This document shows, piece by piece, positions 35,943 to 45,804 of a stretch of DNA of 64,000 nucleotides. The notes beneath the pieces are model-generated. The model had not been told where the DNA came from. It saw nothing but the letters and a program-made list of their open reading frames with translations, and did not search any database. Location: contig MU006090.1 in NCBI GenBank assembly GCA_010093705.1, positions 748,056-812,055 of the forward strand, in the 5' to 3' direction. Origin of the DNA: Patellaria atrata CBS 101060 (Eukaryota > Ascomycota > Dothideomycetes > Patellariales > Patellariaceae). Each line of letters opens with the position of its first letter. Position 1 is the stretch's first letter. A program made the translations under genes and the position numbers.

Positions 35943-37266
35943 CTAGAGGTGTTTCCAGCCGTTGCCAGCGAGAATCTGCATTTCATTGATCATGCAGTGC
36001 ACTCCGTTCTCACCGCCTCGTGTTTCATCTTCATTCCTTTCTCTAGCCCATTGCCGTACTCTTTTCTTAACCACATATTGCTCGGTAAGTCTCCGAGGCA
36101 TCCCGCTTACCCTTGCCCACCGGTTACCCCATATGCCCAATACCTTCTGTGCTGGGCTAGGCCATGTTTCACCATTCAGCGGATTGACTGTATCATATGC
36201 TTCTGCATTGTATCCAACTCTAACATGAGGGTTTAACCAAACGCCCTTTTCAGAACTCAAGTGGTTGTCCGCATGTATAAGGCAGCATTCAGAAGCTTCA
36301 AGGTGGTAGTTGGCGAGACTATCTGGGACTCCACGAAATTTGAGGGGTGGGTGGGTATAGAATGCTGCAGCATCAAGCGCAATGATGCCGTTCCAACATG
36401 ACTGAACGGGAACAGGGGCGTTCGAAACAAGCGCATGTCGCGAAGTAGATGATAGGAAGTACGGCCAGGTTAGAGAGACAGACCTTGCACCTGATATATC
36501 GCGTAGAGCAAAAGTGTCATAATAAATAGGGGGCTTGGAAAAATCCATGGAGCAGGCAGCGGCATATTCACCATCTCTTGTATTTAGTAGAGTGAGAACA
36601 TCCTCTGTCTGTGCTCTCGTCAGCTCAGTGTAACACCGTGGAATCAGCACTATCCCATACCGTAAAAACAACATCATTTAACCAAAGGACCTTATCAAAT
36701 ATTTTCGGCTCATCGTATGCAGAAAGTTCCGTCAATCTTTCCATAACTCTATTCCGAATCTTAGAGAGGTACGGGATTCGCCTTAGCTCTTTCTTTCCAC
36801 CGCTTGTCGATATCCAACCCTCTTCATCAGAGGGGGAAATTCTCTCGATCTCCTCTTGATGAGTAGTCGTATTCAATTCAATCATTCGTGCTACCCCCAG
36901 CTTCTCCAACTCAGTATCCAGCTCTCTCAGGGCGCCCTTGCTATTATCCCAGCTCCCACCCTCCGAGATGGAAATGTATACATTCTCAGGACCAAATTGA
37001 CGGACGAGGTCAACAAGAGCCTTGTTCCAATGGGAGCGAAGAATCTTCTCGTTGTTCCAATGGGTGCTGGCTATGAATACCTTCTCTTTACGCAATATTT
37101 GTGAGGAAGGGGAGATTCTGAGTATTGGTGAACTCGAATGAGTGATTCTAATGAAGTCAATAATCAAAAAGGAACTGATTGAAATAAAGAGCAGGCGCAG
37201 CCAGCTGTTCCGCCATCGACGCGCTCGACGAAAGGAACTTAGAAAGAAAATCATGGTAAACTCCAT
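35943..37266 (-). CDS. CAP59/CMT1-type alpha-1,3-mannosyltransferase (GT69)
   Basis: Two exons on the minus strand, 37266-36661 and 36608-35943, give 423 aa. A short basic N-terminus followed by LLFISISSFLIIDFI (~25-40) is a type II signal anchor, which places the enzyme in the Golgi lumen. Family landmarks: VFIASTHWNNEKILRSHW, GPENVYISISEGGSWDN, LWLNDVVFT, CWNGIIALDA, FRGVPDSLANYHLEASECCLIHAD and GVWLNPHVRVGYN. These match the cryptococcal mannosyltransferase 1 domain. In Cryptococcus such enzymes act in capsule/glycan synthesis; in other fungi the acceptor is unknown. The 52-nt intron has the donor GTATGG and a GCTGAC branch site. The neighbouring 2EXR gene converges on its 3' end. Confidence 0.88.
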
Positions 37267-38656
37267 CTACTAAGAAGAGCCATGCGTCCGACAGAGTCCT
37301 AACATCTTTTCCTAGCGAAAGTGTTCACAACCAACTTGGAAGAGGACTTCGAATGGAGCGTGCAACGTAAGTAGCGCAAAGTCCAAAGGGAGAGAAAAGG
37401 GATACGAGACGGAGGGAAACCTATCGCGAGTCATGACATGCCAAGGACGTTTGCGCAAGCTTCAAACTGTCAAATCAACCTCACCTCCACATAAAATCAT
37501 AGAGACTACTGTCCTATTGGAGCTACAGTTGTACAACTCATAAAAGAAACAGTTGAGGTGAAGGTTTGACAGCTCTGCTTTATAAGATCTTCTTAGCCTA
37601 AGGTACATTTATTGGACTTACAAGGGTATCAATAAAACCGTTTAGTTAATGAACGCATCTAATCATTTCCTTGTATATATTTTGACCCATCTTAGATACG
37701 GCTATAACTATCCCAAAATACTTGACCAGTAGTGTCTACTTAGTACTAGCTGCGGCTTTAACTGAGCGTTCTGTACGGCTTACATACGGCCTCAAAAGAG
37801 TGGTCCGTACGGATTTCTCAGCTGAGACCATATCTGACCCTCTCAGGCCGTACGGGACGCTCATTTAAGCTCGTATCTGAGGGGTACAGATTGCTCAATT
37901 GAGGCTGTATCTGAGGCCATATTTAACGCCGTATCTAGACCAGTATCGCTCACTCAACTAAGGGCTAACTAACTTCTCTACTAAGGCTATAACTAGTATT
38001 ATACGTTAAGTCCTAACCAAGCAGAGTATTTGATAAAGCACGAGTAGGGCTTTAGAACAACACTCAAAACAAAGCGCTATTGATTGAGATGTCTCGATTC
38101 AAAGCTTCCAAAGTTCAAAAAGGTGAGATTGTGTGATTCTCGGGCATGAATCCTTAAAATTTTGAGAAAAGCTGTACTAGGGCAACAACCGGTGGTGCGT
38201 AAAAGGCTCAGTTGAGAGCAGTGTAGTGCATTTAAAACGTTGACTCATCTCTAGTGGACATAAAATATTCTAAGACCTTATGAACTAAGTGGAAAGGGCA
38301 TATTAAACAGCGCGTGCTGAGAATCAGTTGAAAAGTATGTACTATGAACCCGTGACGGCTCAGGGGCAGAGTAGAAAACCAGCCACTGCTTCTGAATGCT
38401 GTAAAGGAACCGCAAGGTTCCCACGTAGCGGTTAAGTCACGATCGAACAGTTCTATGAGGTAAACAACAATAATCGTTACCGTAGTAGGTTGGTGAAACT
38501 TTCTGCCGTAATGGTATGTCATATCTAATTCCTCCGTCTCTACTAAAAACCGAATTCCCGTTCAATAAATCATCAAATACATAACCCAAGGTCTTGATAA
38601 TGTCCAGAGCCATTTCAGACCTTCCCAAACTCAACCTAACTCCAATTCAGTGACGT
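37267..38656. other. Intergenic spacer with inverted-repeat island
   Basis: 1.4 kb between two minus-strand genes. No gene seen; the frames at 38232-38634 overlap on the same strand in different frames. The stretch 37700-37995 is unlike its surroundings, with repeated GCCGTAC/GTATCTGAGG words, and is listed separately. Confidence 0.45.
37700..37995. repeat. MITE-like island with imperfect inverted repeat
   Basis: Two arms of ~25 nt face each other: 37755-37779 (GCTTTAACTGAGCG then TTCTGTACGGC) and 37847-37870 (GCCGTACGGGA then CGCTCATTTAAGC), with a few mismatches. CCGTACGG occurs inside at 37805-37812 and again at 37848-37855. The word GTATCTGAGG occurs at 37873 and 37908. The direct repeat GGCTATAACTA lies at both edges (37700-37710 and 37985-37995). 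No transposase frame is inside. It could be a small non-autonomous element or an old palindrome. Confidence 0.5.
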
Positions 38657-40210
38657 CTACTCTTCTTCACTCTCTTCGCTCTCCTCAGCCATTCCATGCT
38701 CGAAATCCATTTCATCGTCATCTTGATCAACTAAGCCTTGCATCAACTCAGCTTCAAAATCCGCATCTTCATCATCCTCATACATAGGTTCAGTCGCTAC
38801 GCCTTCTACTCCTAATCCGATATTCTTCTCTTGAGCATGTGCGGGTGGACCCAGGTCAAAACCATCTACATCATCATCCAATGCTTCATCCTGATCAGCA
38901 TAGACGTCTTCTTCATCATTACCTGGTCCATCTTCTTCCATATCCCCAAAATCAATGACTTCCTCATTATGCTTAGCAGCGCCGTAATGTGCAGGTGTAT
39001 GCATTGTACTCCCAGGACTTGCCGAATTAGCAGCACTCCGCAATGAGATTGGGCCATCGGCGGGGGTATCTGGAAGAGGTAGCGTTGCAAGCCCGGCACG
39101 CCCTCTATGTTTGCCAGGGCCAGAATCTCCAAAATCGATCGTGAGACCATCACCATCGTCTTCTCCATCTGCATCAGCGTCTGTGCCCTCTTCCGCATCC
39201 ATATTTGCATCAGCTTCTGACTCCTCTGTAGACGAATGAACATATTCCTGACTTTTGACTGCTGGTTTGGGCTTCCCTTTGACAGCCGCTTTGGCGGGAG
39301 GTGGATCACTCAGACCGGGACGAGTTGATGCACGGCGATCAAGACGAACAGAAGGTACCTTAGTTGCTTTTGGAACAGCAGCTCTCGTATTACTGGATTT
39401 TGCGGTAATAAGGGTCTCGGTCTTCCTTTTACGTGGAGCTACTGTAGCTTTTTGAGTTCGAGGGGCAGGTTTGAGAGAAGTTTGACCTGCTTTGCGGCCG
39501 CTAGGCGTGGGAAGTGGAGTAAGGCGACCGGCGTCCGGGCGAGGAGTATTTAGACCGCTGAGGGGAGTAGGTTCAACGGAAGGAGAGCGGGTCGATTTGG
39601 TGAGAAAATGTCGGTAATCATACGGATTATTCTCATCTGGCTCGCCGCTGGAGTCTTCATCCATCGCCGTATCCTGTGTGTCTCCATCATGAATGCGCTC
39701 TTCTGTCTCTTTATGAGGCTGCAACTGCGGGTAGGTTTTACACAGCTTTGAGCTGGACTGCTCCCACGGGGTGGAGGTCAGGTTGAATGCGTACGCGGAA
39801 GATAAAGGTTCTAGGGTCGCAGTCTGTTTTTCAGGGTCGAAGACAAGAACATAAGTTTTCTTAAGGTCCGTCTTGCCGCCATTATAGGCGTAGGTACTTG
39901 ATTTAGTAGTTTCCTGGTCAGTTACTGTGAGGGTGTAATTATCTTCACTTGTCTCTGCGACAATGCTGGTTCGAGATGCCGTGGGTTCCTGACTTGGTTT
40001 GTGGTTGACTATATGTCAATAGGAGTTAACAACAGTCCTATGAAAAAGAACATGAACATTGTTGATACCTTTGACGCTATTATAGTTGGTATTGCTCCCG
40101 GATGGGTTGGTTATGCCCTCACCGAGCTGGAGGGTGAATCGGGCTTTAGTGTAAGGGTCAACCTTAAGAGGAACCTTGCTCGACGGGCTTGTCACTGCGG
40201 GAGAAGCCAT
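38657..40210 (-). CDS. ELL-associated factor (EAF) family transcription elongation protein
   Basis: Two exons on the minus strand, 40210-40069 and 40008-38657, give 497 aa. The EAF N-terminal domain (~15-125) is recognisable: a short strand-rich start (ARFTLQLGEGI), ...NYTLTVTD..., then KTYVLVFDPEKQTATLEPLSSAYAFNLTST. This matches the family's 'KKSCVLIFD...FTLEKL' pattern. In animals and fission yeast, EAF with ELL stimulates RNA polymerase II elongation. The remainder is disordered: a Pro/Thr/Lys-rich middle and a strongly acidic C-terminus (EESEESEEE). The ORF downstream of the intron alone would lose half of the domain, so the first exon is essential. The intron is 60 nt with a TTGACA branch very near the acceptor. 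Confidence 0.82.
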
Positions 40211-40595
40211 GATACTGGATCAGGCCTCTAAAGTCGGACTACATGAGTAGATATGAATGGCACGGTAAGAAGATATTTAGAGAGTGAAAATGTCGCCGAA
40301 AGAATACGGCTCAACGATGTCTAGAGTTAGGCTTTGACCAGGTGGTTCTAAAGAGTCCACAAAAACGTGCCAACCCAAAAATATTATTAACGTACCCCAG
40401 GATTCTATTTTTATACTTTAATAGCTTGTAAAGTAAGTCAATAATTGAGAATTAACTTAAGAGTCATCAATCATTCTGAGATTATCATGTATTTGCTGTA
40501 TCAATGAAGGTACAATATGGTGTTGGCTACACCAAGACAACAAGTTTGGTTTTGTACAAGCTTTAACAAAGAATTTCTCTATCAAACAGTGATGG
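40211..40595. other. Intergenic spacer
   Basis: 385 bp of AT-rich sequence between the EAF start and the cog8 stop, both on the minus strand. Nothing recognised. Confidence 0.4.
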
Positions 40596-42119
40596 TCATT
40601 CTCTTATGACAGGAGATATCACAGGTCGACCACTACCTACTCCGCTTGCTAGGAGTTCGAGTCTACTCGCTTGTACCCTATGCTTCTTAATCACTTCCAC
40701 CCATTCTTCATCTTCGTCTTCGTCTTCGTCCTCGGACGATTTATGCTCATCGTCCGAGTCTCCAAGCGATGAGAGAAGTAGTCCGAAGTCACCACCTAGT
40801 CGACCCAAACTACCTGCGCAATATAAGACTTGCGTTAAAAGACTGTCTCTCGATGATCGATCCTGTACATTTGGTAGATATTGCGTGAGTGTATCCATAA
40901 GGAGGTCAATTAAATGCATGGGAAATGTGGCCAATGCGGATGGGAGAGGTTGAAGAGCATCGCCGGCAGTGTCAACATCTCTCTGGTCAGCGGAAAGCAT
41001 TTGCTGTTGCCCCAAGGTCGGAGCTTTATTTGAATCATCTGGATCTTTCACAGTATCGGGCGCTGGGAGGGCTGACGGGAATATACTCTTATACATCGAG
41101 ATAATAGCAAAACTCTGTTCGCGGAAGATTTCAATATACCGCTTCAGATACCTCTCGGTCTGCTGCCCCCCTGACCATTTATCGTTCTTAGTTTTACCAT
41201 TTTTTGTCGTACTCGATTTTCTCCGAGCGGTTTCATGATCTGCCAGTTCTCGGAGAGGTTCTAAAGCTTCCAAAGTCGTCAAAAGATTGGCGAGTCTACA
41301 TACCAGAAAAAGTGACCCAAGTGATCCTTCTGAGCCACTAAAGGTTGTGTTTCTGCGAGAATTCCAAGTCTCATCTAAGTCTGGCGCAACGCGTCGAAGC
41401 CACCCTACAGTACGCATAGCACCTGCGAGTTTAATCCCTTGCGCTTGTAAGCTTGCGATAAGATTGGTGGTCATGCTCTTCATTTCTTGCTCGGCCTGGG
41501 CAGATATTGAGTTAACCAGACCCGAATCTGGATACAAGGTATGTAGGCGCTTGATATGACCGTATAGATCAAGAGCTGACGCATAATTTGCGCTAGCCGA
41601 GCTTGTTGCTCCTGAGCCCGTCCCTTGTGAAGTCGTTGTCGATATGCTAATAGCTGACGATAGAAGGGTTGGGAGATCTAAAACATCGGAAATCCTGTCT
41701 ACATTCCTGGACAACAACATAGCTTTCTTCCTTCTATCAAGGACAGGATTGTCCATACTCTTGCTATACTTCTCCGAAAAAAGTATGGACTCCTGCTCCA
41801 GCTTTGGTAGCGCATGTTTAAGTTTCGCCGCATTCAGTGTGACTTTAGGGATAGTGTCTCGGAGGTTTAAGAGGTGATCAGAAGATGTTATGATAGGCTG
41901 ATATGACCGCTTAGAAAGGGCTTGTAACGAACGCAAGACTGACTGCGAGTTTTGTGCTAAAGACTGAGGCTCGGATGTAGTGAGTGACGAGAGCGGTAGT
42001 GTGGTAAGGCGATTGATGTAGGTGATGGTCAAAGAGTCCTTTGCAGAAGGTACTAGTTTGGATTGAGTAGTCTGAGCGTCGAAATAAGGCGTCAAAAGTT
42101 CATATAAAGGGTCGGCCAT
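40596..42119 (-). CDS. cog8: Conserved oligomeric Golgi complex subunit 8 (Dor1 family)
   Basis: Single exon, 507 aa. Subunit of the COG tether for retrograde transport within the Golgi. The N-terminal Dor1 domain is recognised from the spacing and wording: YINRLTTLPLSSL, RSLQALSKRSY, LLNLRDTIPKVTLNAAKL, LLSRNVDRISDVLDLPTLL, ALDLYGHIKRLHTLYP, GWLRRVAPDLDE, FLVCRLANLLTTLEAL and TERYLKRYIEIFREQSFAIISMY. A stretch near the C-terminus (SSEDEDEDEDEEW) is encoded by a run of GAY/GAR codons, a potential microsatellite (40706-40734). Divergent from the next gene by 281 bp. Confidence 0.9.
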   Translation of the reverse strand: MADPLYELLTPYFDAQTTQSKLVPSAKDSLTITYINRLTTLPLSSLTTSEPQSLAQNSQSVLRSLQALSKRSYQPIITSSDHLLNLRDTIPKVTLNAAKLKHALPKLEQESILFSEKYSKSMDNPVLDRRKKAMLLSRNVDRISDVLDLPTLLSSAISISTTTSQGTGSGATSSASANYASALDLYGHIKRLHTLYPDSGLVNSISAQAEQEMKSMTTNLIASLQAQGIKLAGAMRTVGWLRRVAPDLDETWNSRRNTTFSGSEGSLGSLFLVCRLANLLTTLEALEPLRELADHETARRKSSTTKNGKTKNDKWSGGQQTERYLKRYIEIFREQSFAIISMYKSIFPSALPAPDTVKDPDDSNKAPTLGQQQMLSADQRDVDTAGDALQPLPSALATFPMHLIDLLMDTLTQYLPNVQDRSSRDSLLTQVLYCAGSLGRLGGDFGLLLSSLGDSDDEHKSSEDEDEDEDEEWVEVIKKHRVQASRLELLASGVGSGRPVISPVIRE

Positions 42120-42400
42120 AGCTAGTTAGAAATTGAAGAGAAGTAACCTGGATCGTTTAATACTGGATCTCGTGCCGGTGGTGAGTTGTGGACGTCGGCT
42201 TTCACATGTGTAGAATCTCACCCCTAAACCTCTCTACCGTATTTCTGCCGTAGAACTAGAAACACTCGTATTATCAGTCCTCAACGTGCCACCGTGCTGT
42301 CCTCTTGCAAGAAATGATACACAGTTGCGCCGCGCTTGGGTGCTCAAGGCATTGACGGCCTTATCCAGCCTCCAGTTCTGGAGTCGTATTATGTGATATA

Positions 42401-45377
42401 ATGGAGACTAACTTCGCACGCTGGATTAACTTTTATAAGCACGCTCCTAACCCATTCTCTCAAATGTCGGTATCAACGCGACATTTCTGCGTTAGCGACA
42501 CCTGTGCTTTACAGGATGACCAGAACAGTCTAGGAGTCGTTATGAGAACACTTGCTGACGTTGACAGCCATGATCCGGACCCAATCAAGGACTATAAAGA
42601 GGGCATTGCCCGTGATGAGGATATTTCGCATGCACTGTTCCATGACTTCCTATCAAGTGGCGTACCACCAAAAGGCACAGTCTTAGTCGCGTGGTTCTAC
42701 CAATCTCGACCCTCACTCATACCGGAAGCCAAGTTAAGGTTGCTAGACAGAACTCTGGTCATCGGTGATGTAGTGAAGCGCGATCTCCAAAGCGCTATGA
42801 GCGGAACTGTCATCGGTATTTACGGAGAGTGTGTTCTGCATTATCCACAGAGGTTCGACAAATCCTTCAACGACGCAAGGACAATACAGAGACTATTTGA
42901 CGTTGTACCATATGAATTTGTTCCCGGTGTACCGATAGACGAACTTGAGTCAGCAGAAAAGTGGTATGAGGGCGATTTCATGATATTCCGTGGCTGGGTC
43001 GGTCGTGTGGAACATGTTGATCGGGAAGTGACTCTCCTGCTGGCTAATGGAACCGTTGTTGTCGTGGAGAACTCCGAAGAACTCGAATACGTCGGCCTTG
43101 AAAGTGAGGAAGGACTCTCACTAGGATGCTGTGTGCGGACTACCAGGGGAAATCTGCGCCGGGGTACTTGGAAACTCGGTGCCTTTAACCCCAATATCGA
43201 TCCTGTTGGTATAATTGTTTCCTTGAGGCCATTCAACATCAGCGTCGTATGGCTTCTTAATGGAGCTCCACGATATATTTCCAGTAATCCTCCACCATCA
43301 GAACTCAACTGTGATTTCTACGAACGAGAACGTGGGAACTTCAAGAAATATGATTCATCGCGTCTCCCTGCGACAACAAATGATCGTTTTTCAGACTACG
43401 ACGAAACAGTTTTTGCTCCTGGCGCATGCGTCAAGTTCAAAGATATTGCAGCAGCTTGTGTAAAGTATGACGGGAGAACTTCTATAGATGGGTTCTCTAG
43501 GGGAAAGGTCGTTCGGATTCCTACAGAAGATACACTTGGGGTTGATCTCAACACTTTCCATGTCCTTAGAACATCTACTAGGGCTAAAGTATTGTGGCAA
43601 GACCTGACTACCTCCATCCAACAAGCAGTTGATCTCATTCCAGACTGGAATATAGGGGATGAAGATGAAGTCTGGCCTGGTGAGATTGTATTTTCGCCGA
43701 GTAACCGTAAAAACTTAACTTCCCAGTCTTATGCATCCTTCAAGCCGACGAAAGTTGGTGTTGTACAGTCTGTTAATGCACAGGATCGACTAGCAAGCGT
43801 TCGATGGTTTGATAATCCGGAGATTCATTTCTTCGGCCGCCACCTTAGACATCCTGCTAGAACCGGGAATCTCTCTGGACCAGCAGAAGATGTCAGCATG
43901 TACGATATCCAATCATTACTTACAATAACTCGGAGGCGAGGTGATTTTGTTTATCTGAATCACAATTATACTGGTGCACTCCATCCTGATGGAATCAATG
44001 TAATTGACTGGTTTGGGAAAGTCGTGGATCTTGATCTCGATGGATCCGTCAGTGTGCGACTCGGGGCGTTAGATGAAGTTCGTGATATCAAAGTTCCTGC
44101 AGAATGTTTAACGCTCGTTTACAGCGAAGACATGTTTAGTGATGACGGCTCAACCGATTCGGACGCCACTGGGGACTCTAGAGACGATCTTGTAACGGAC
44201 AGGAATATAACCTATGAATACGAGTATGAGGGGAACGGCGGTAGACCGTTAGACTATGATGATGAAGGGGATGGTTGGACGACCGATGATGACGCTGACA
44301 ACGGTTTAGAATCCCCAAGGAGTCTAGAGGTGGAAGGCATAGGCGATCCTGTTGCTACAATTGAATCAACTACTCCATCCGGAACACAACTCATCCAAGA
44401 CGACCGCGACAACAGCGCAACCATGACATTAGTCTCTTCAGATACCTCAAAACCTACCGATTATCCCTCAAGTTCTCCATTACTCCCCTCTTTTTCCGTG
44501 CTAGATGATCTTGTACCTGTTAATCACCATTTCATCACTTCTCAGCCTTTATCTCATACCTCTCTGAACAAACGTCGTATATTAAAGGAACACAATATGT
44601 TAAGTTCCTCTCTACCCCAGGGTATATACGTTCGGACATGGGAATCCCGTCTCGACTTATTACGAGTTCTTATCATTGGGCCCACAGATACCCCATATGA
44701 GCTTGCACCGTTTTTATTTGATCTTAGATTAACAGAAACATTTCCGAACACTCCTCCTAAAGCATTCTTCCATTCTTGGACTGGTGGACAGGGACCCGTT
44801 AATCCCAACCTTTATGAAGATGGTACTATCTGCCTCAGTCTGCTTGGTACCTGGCATGCTGATGGTAAGAGTGAGAACTGGACTCCTGGGAAAAGCACAA
44901 TCTTACAGGTGCTTGTCAGCTTGCTGGGTCTAGTTCTCGTGAAGGATCCCTTCTATAGTAAGTTACGGAGATTGCTTTTAAACATGTGTGGGGGCTAACG
45001 TTTGCCTAGACGAAGCAGGTTACGATGTTCGCGCAGGCTCTGAAGAGTCTGCTATGGCGTCCAAGAGGTATTCCGAACGAGCTTATTGTGGCGCACGGAA
45101 TTTCATTATACATGCACTGAAGTATCCACCTGAGGGGGTTGAGACTGAAATCAAGCATCTATACGGTGCAATAAATGATGATACCTCGGGGTTGCTCCAG
45201 AAAGCTATTAAGAACTTGGAGGAAGTTGTCGAACGAAGTCAAAGCAACGAAGGCGGCGGGACAGAGAGGAGAGTGAGCAAAGGAGCTCTAGTCCTGTTAC
45301 GCAGACAGATCCAACAGTTAAGAGAATTAGATCGAGTGGGAGATATAGAAATGACTGATGTGAATTCATTATCATAA
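42401..45377 (+). CDS. UBE2O-type large E2/E3 hybrid ubiquitin-conjugating enzyme
   Basis: Two exons, 42401-44957 and 45010-45377, give 974 aa. The N-terminal two thirds contain repeated SH3/beta-barrel-like modules of the UBE2O type (GDVVKRDLQSAMSGTVIGI; GEIVFSPSNRKNL...KVGVVQSVNAQDRLASVRW; GDFVYLNHNY...WFGKVVDLDLDGSVSVRLG). A linker rich in Asp/Thr/Ser follows. The UBC domain is at ~738-900, with YELAPFLFDLRLTETFPNTPPKAFF and the catalytic Cys811 in YEDGTICLSLLGTW. The splice completes KDPFYNEAGYDVRAGS, conserved in UBE2O and BIRC6. In animals UBE2O clears unassembled and ribosomal proteins; the fungal role is inferred only. Confidence 0.92.
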
Positions 45378-45804
45378 TCATTTCTCGCACTAGAGGATAA
45401 TGCATATAGGCTGGCGATAGTGGCAGATTCATAACAACAATGGAGCATTGCATAAAAGCCTCGGTTGGATTTCCCCAGATGAGGAGTCCGGTAGAGAGTC
45501 TGTATTCTGGAGCAATATTAGGGAATTCAAAGTCGCCTGTAAATAATTTGCAAACTCAACAATCTACCGTAAAGTTGTAGTCTTAACCTAATAATCAGAC
45601 GCCCAAGGGGCCGATGTGCTAAGCCCCTACCATAAGGTAACTCCGAATACAGTAACCAATCTTGGCACAGCGCATCATCAACCTTCAAGAGTCAACCTAC
45701 TTGTTAAGGATTCATTCTCATCCTTTCTCCACCGAATCACAAAGTATATTATCATATATATCAGAAGGCCCAAAGATCAATATATCCAGTCCCTTTTGAG
45801 CATC
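45378..45804. other. Intergenic spacer, V-ATPase a subunit promoter
   Basis: 427 bp. An in-frame upstream stretch (from 45616) is open to the start but has no family resemblance; the family N-terminus begins at 45805. Nothing else recognised. Confidence 0.4.
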
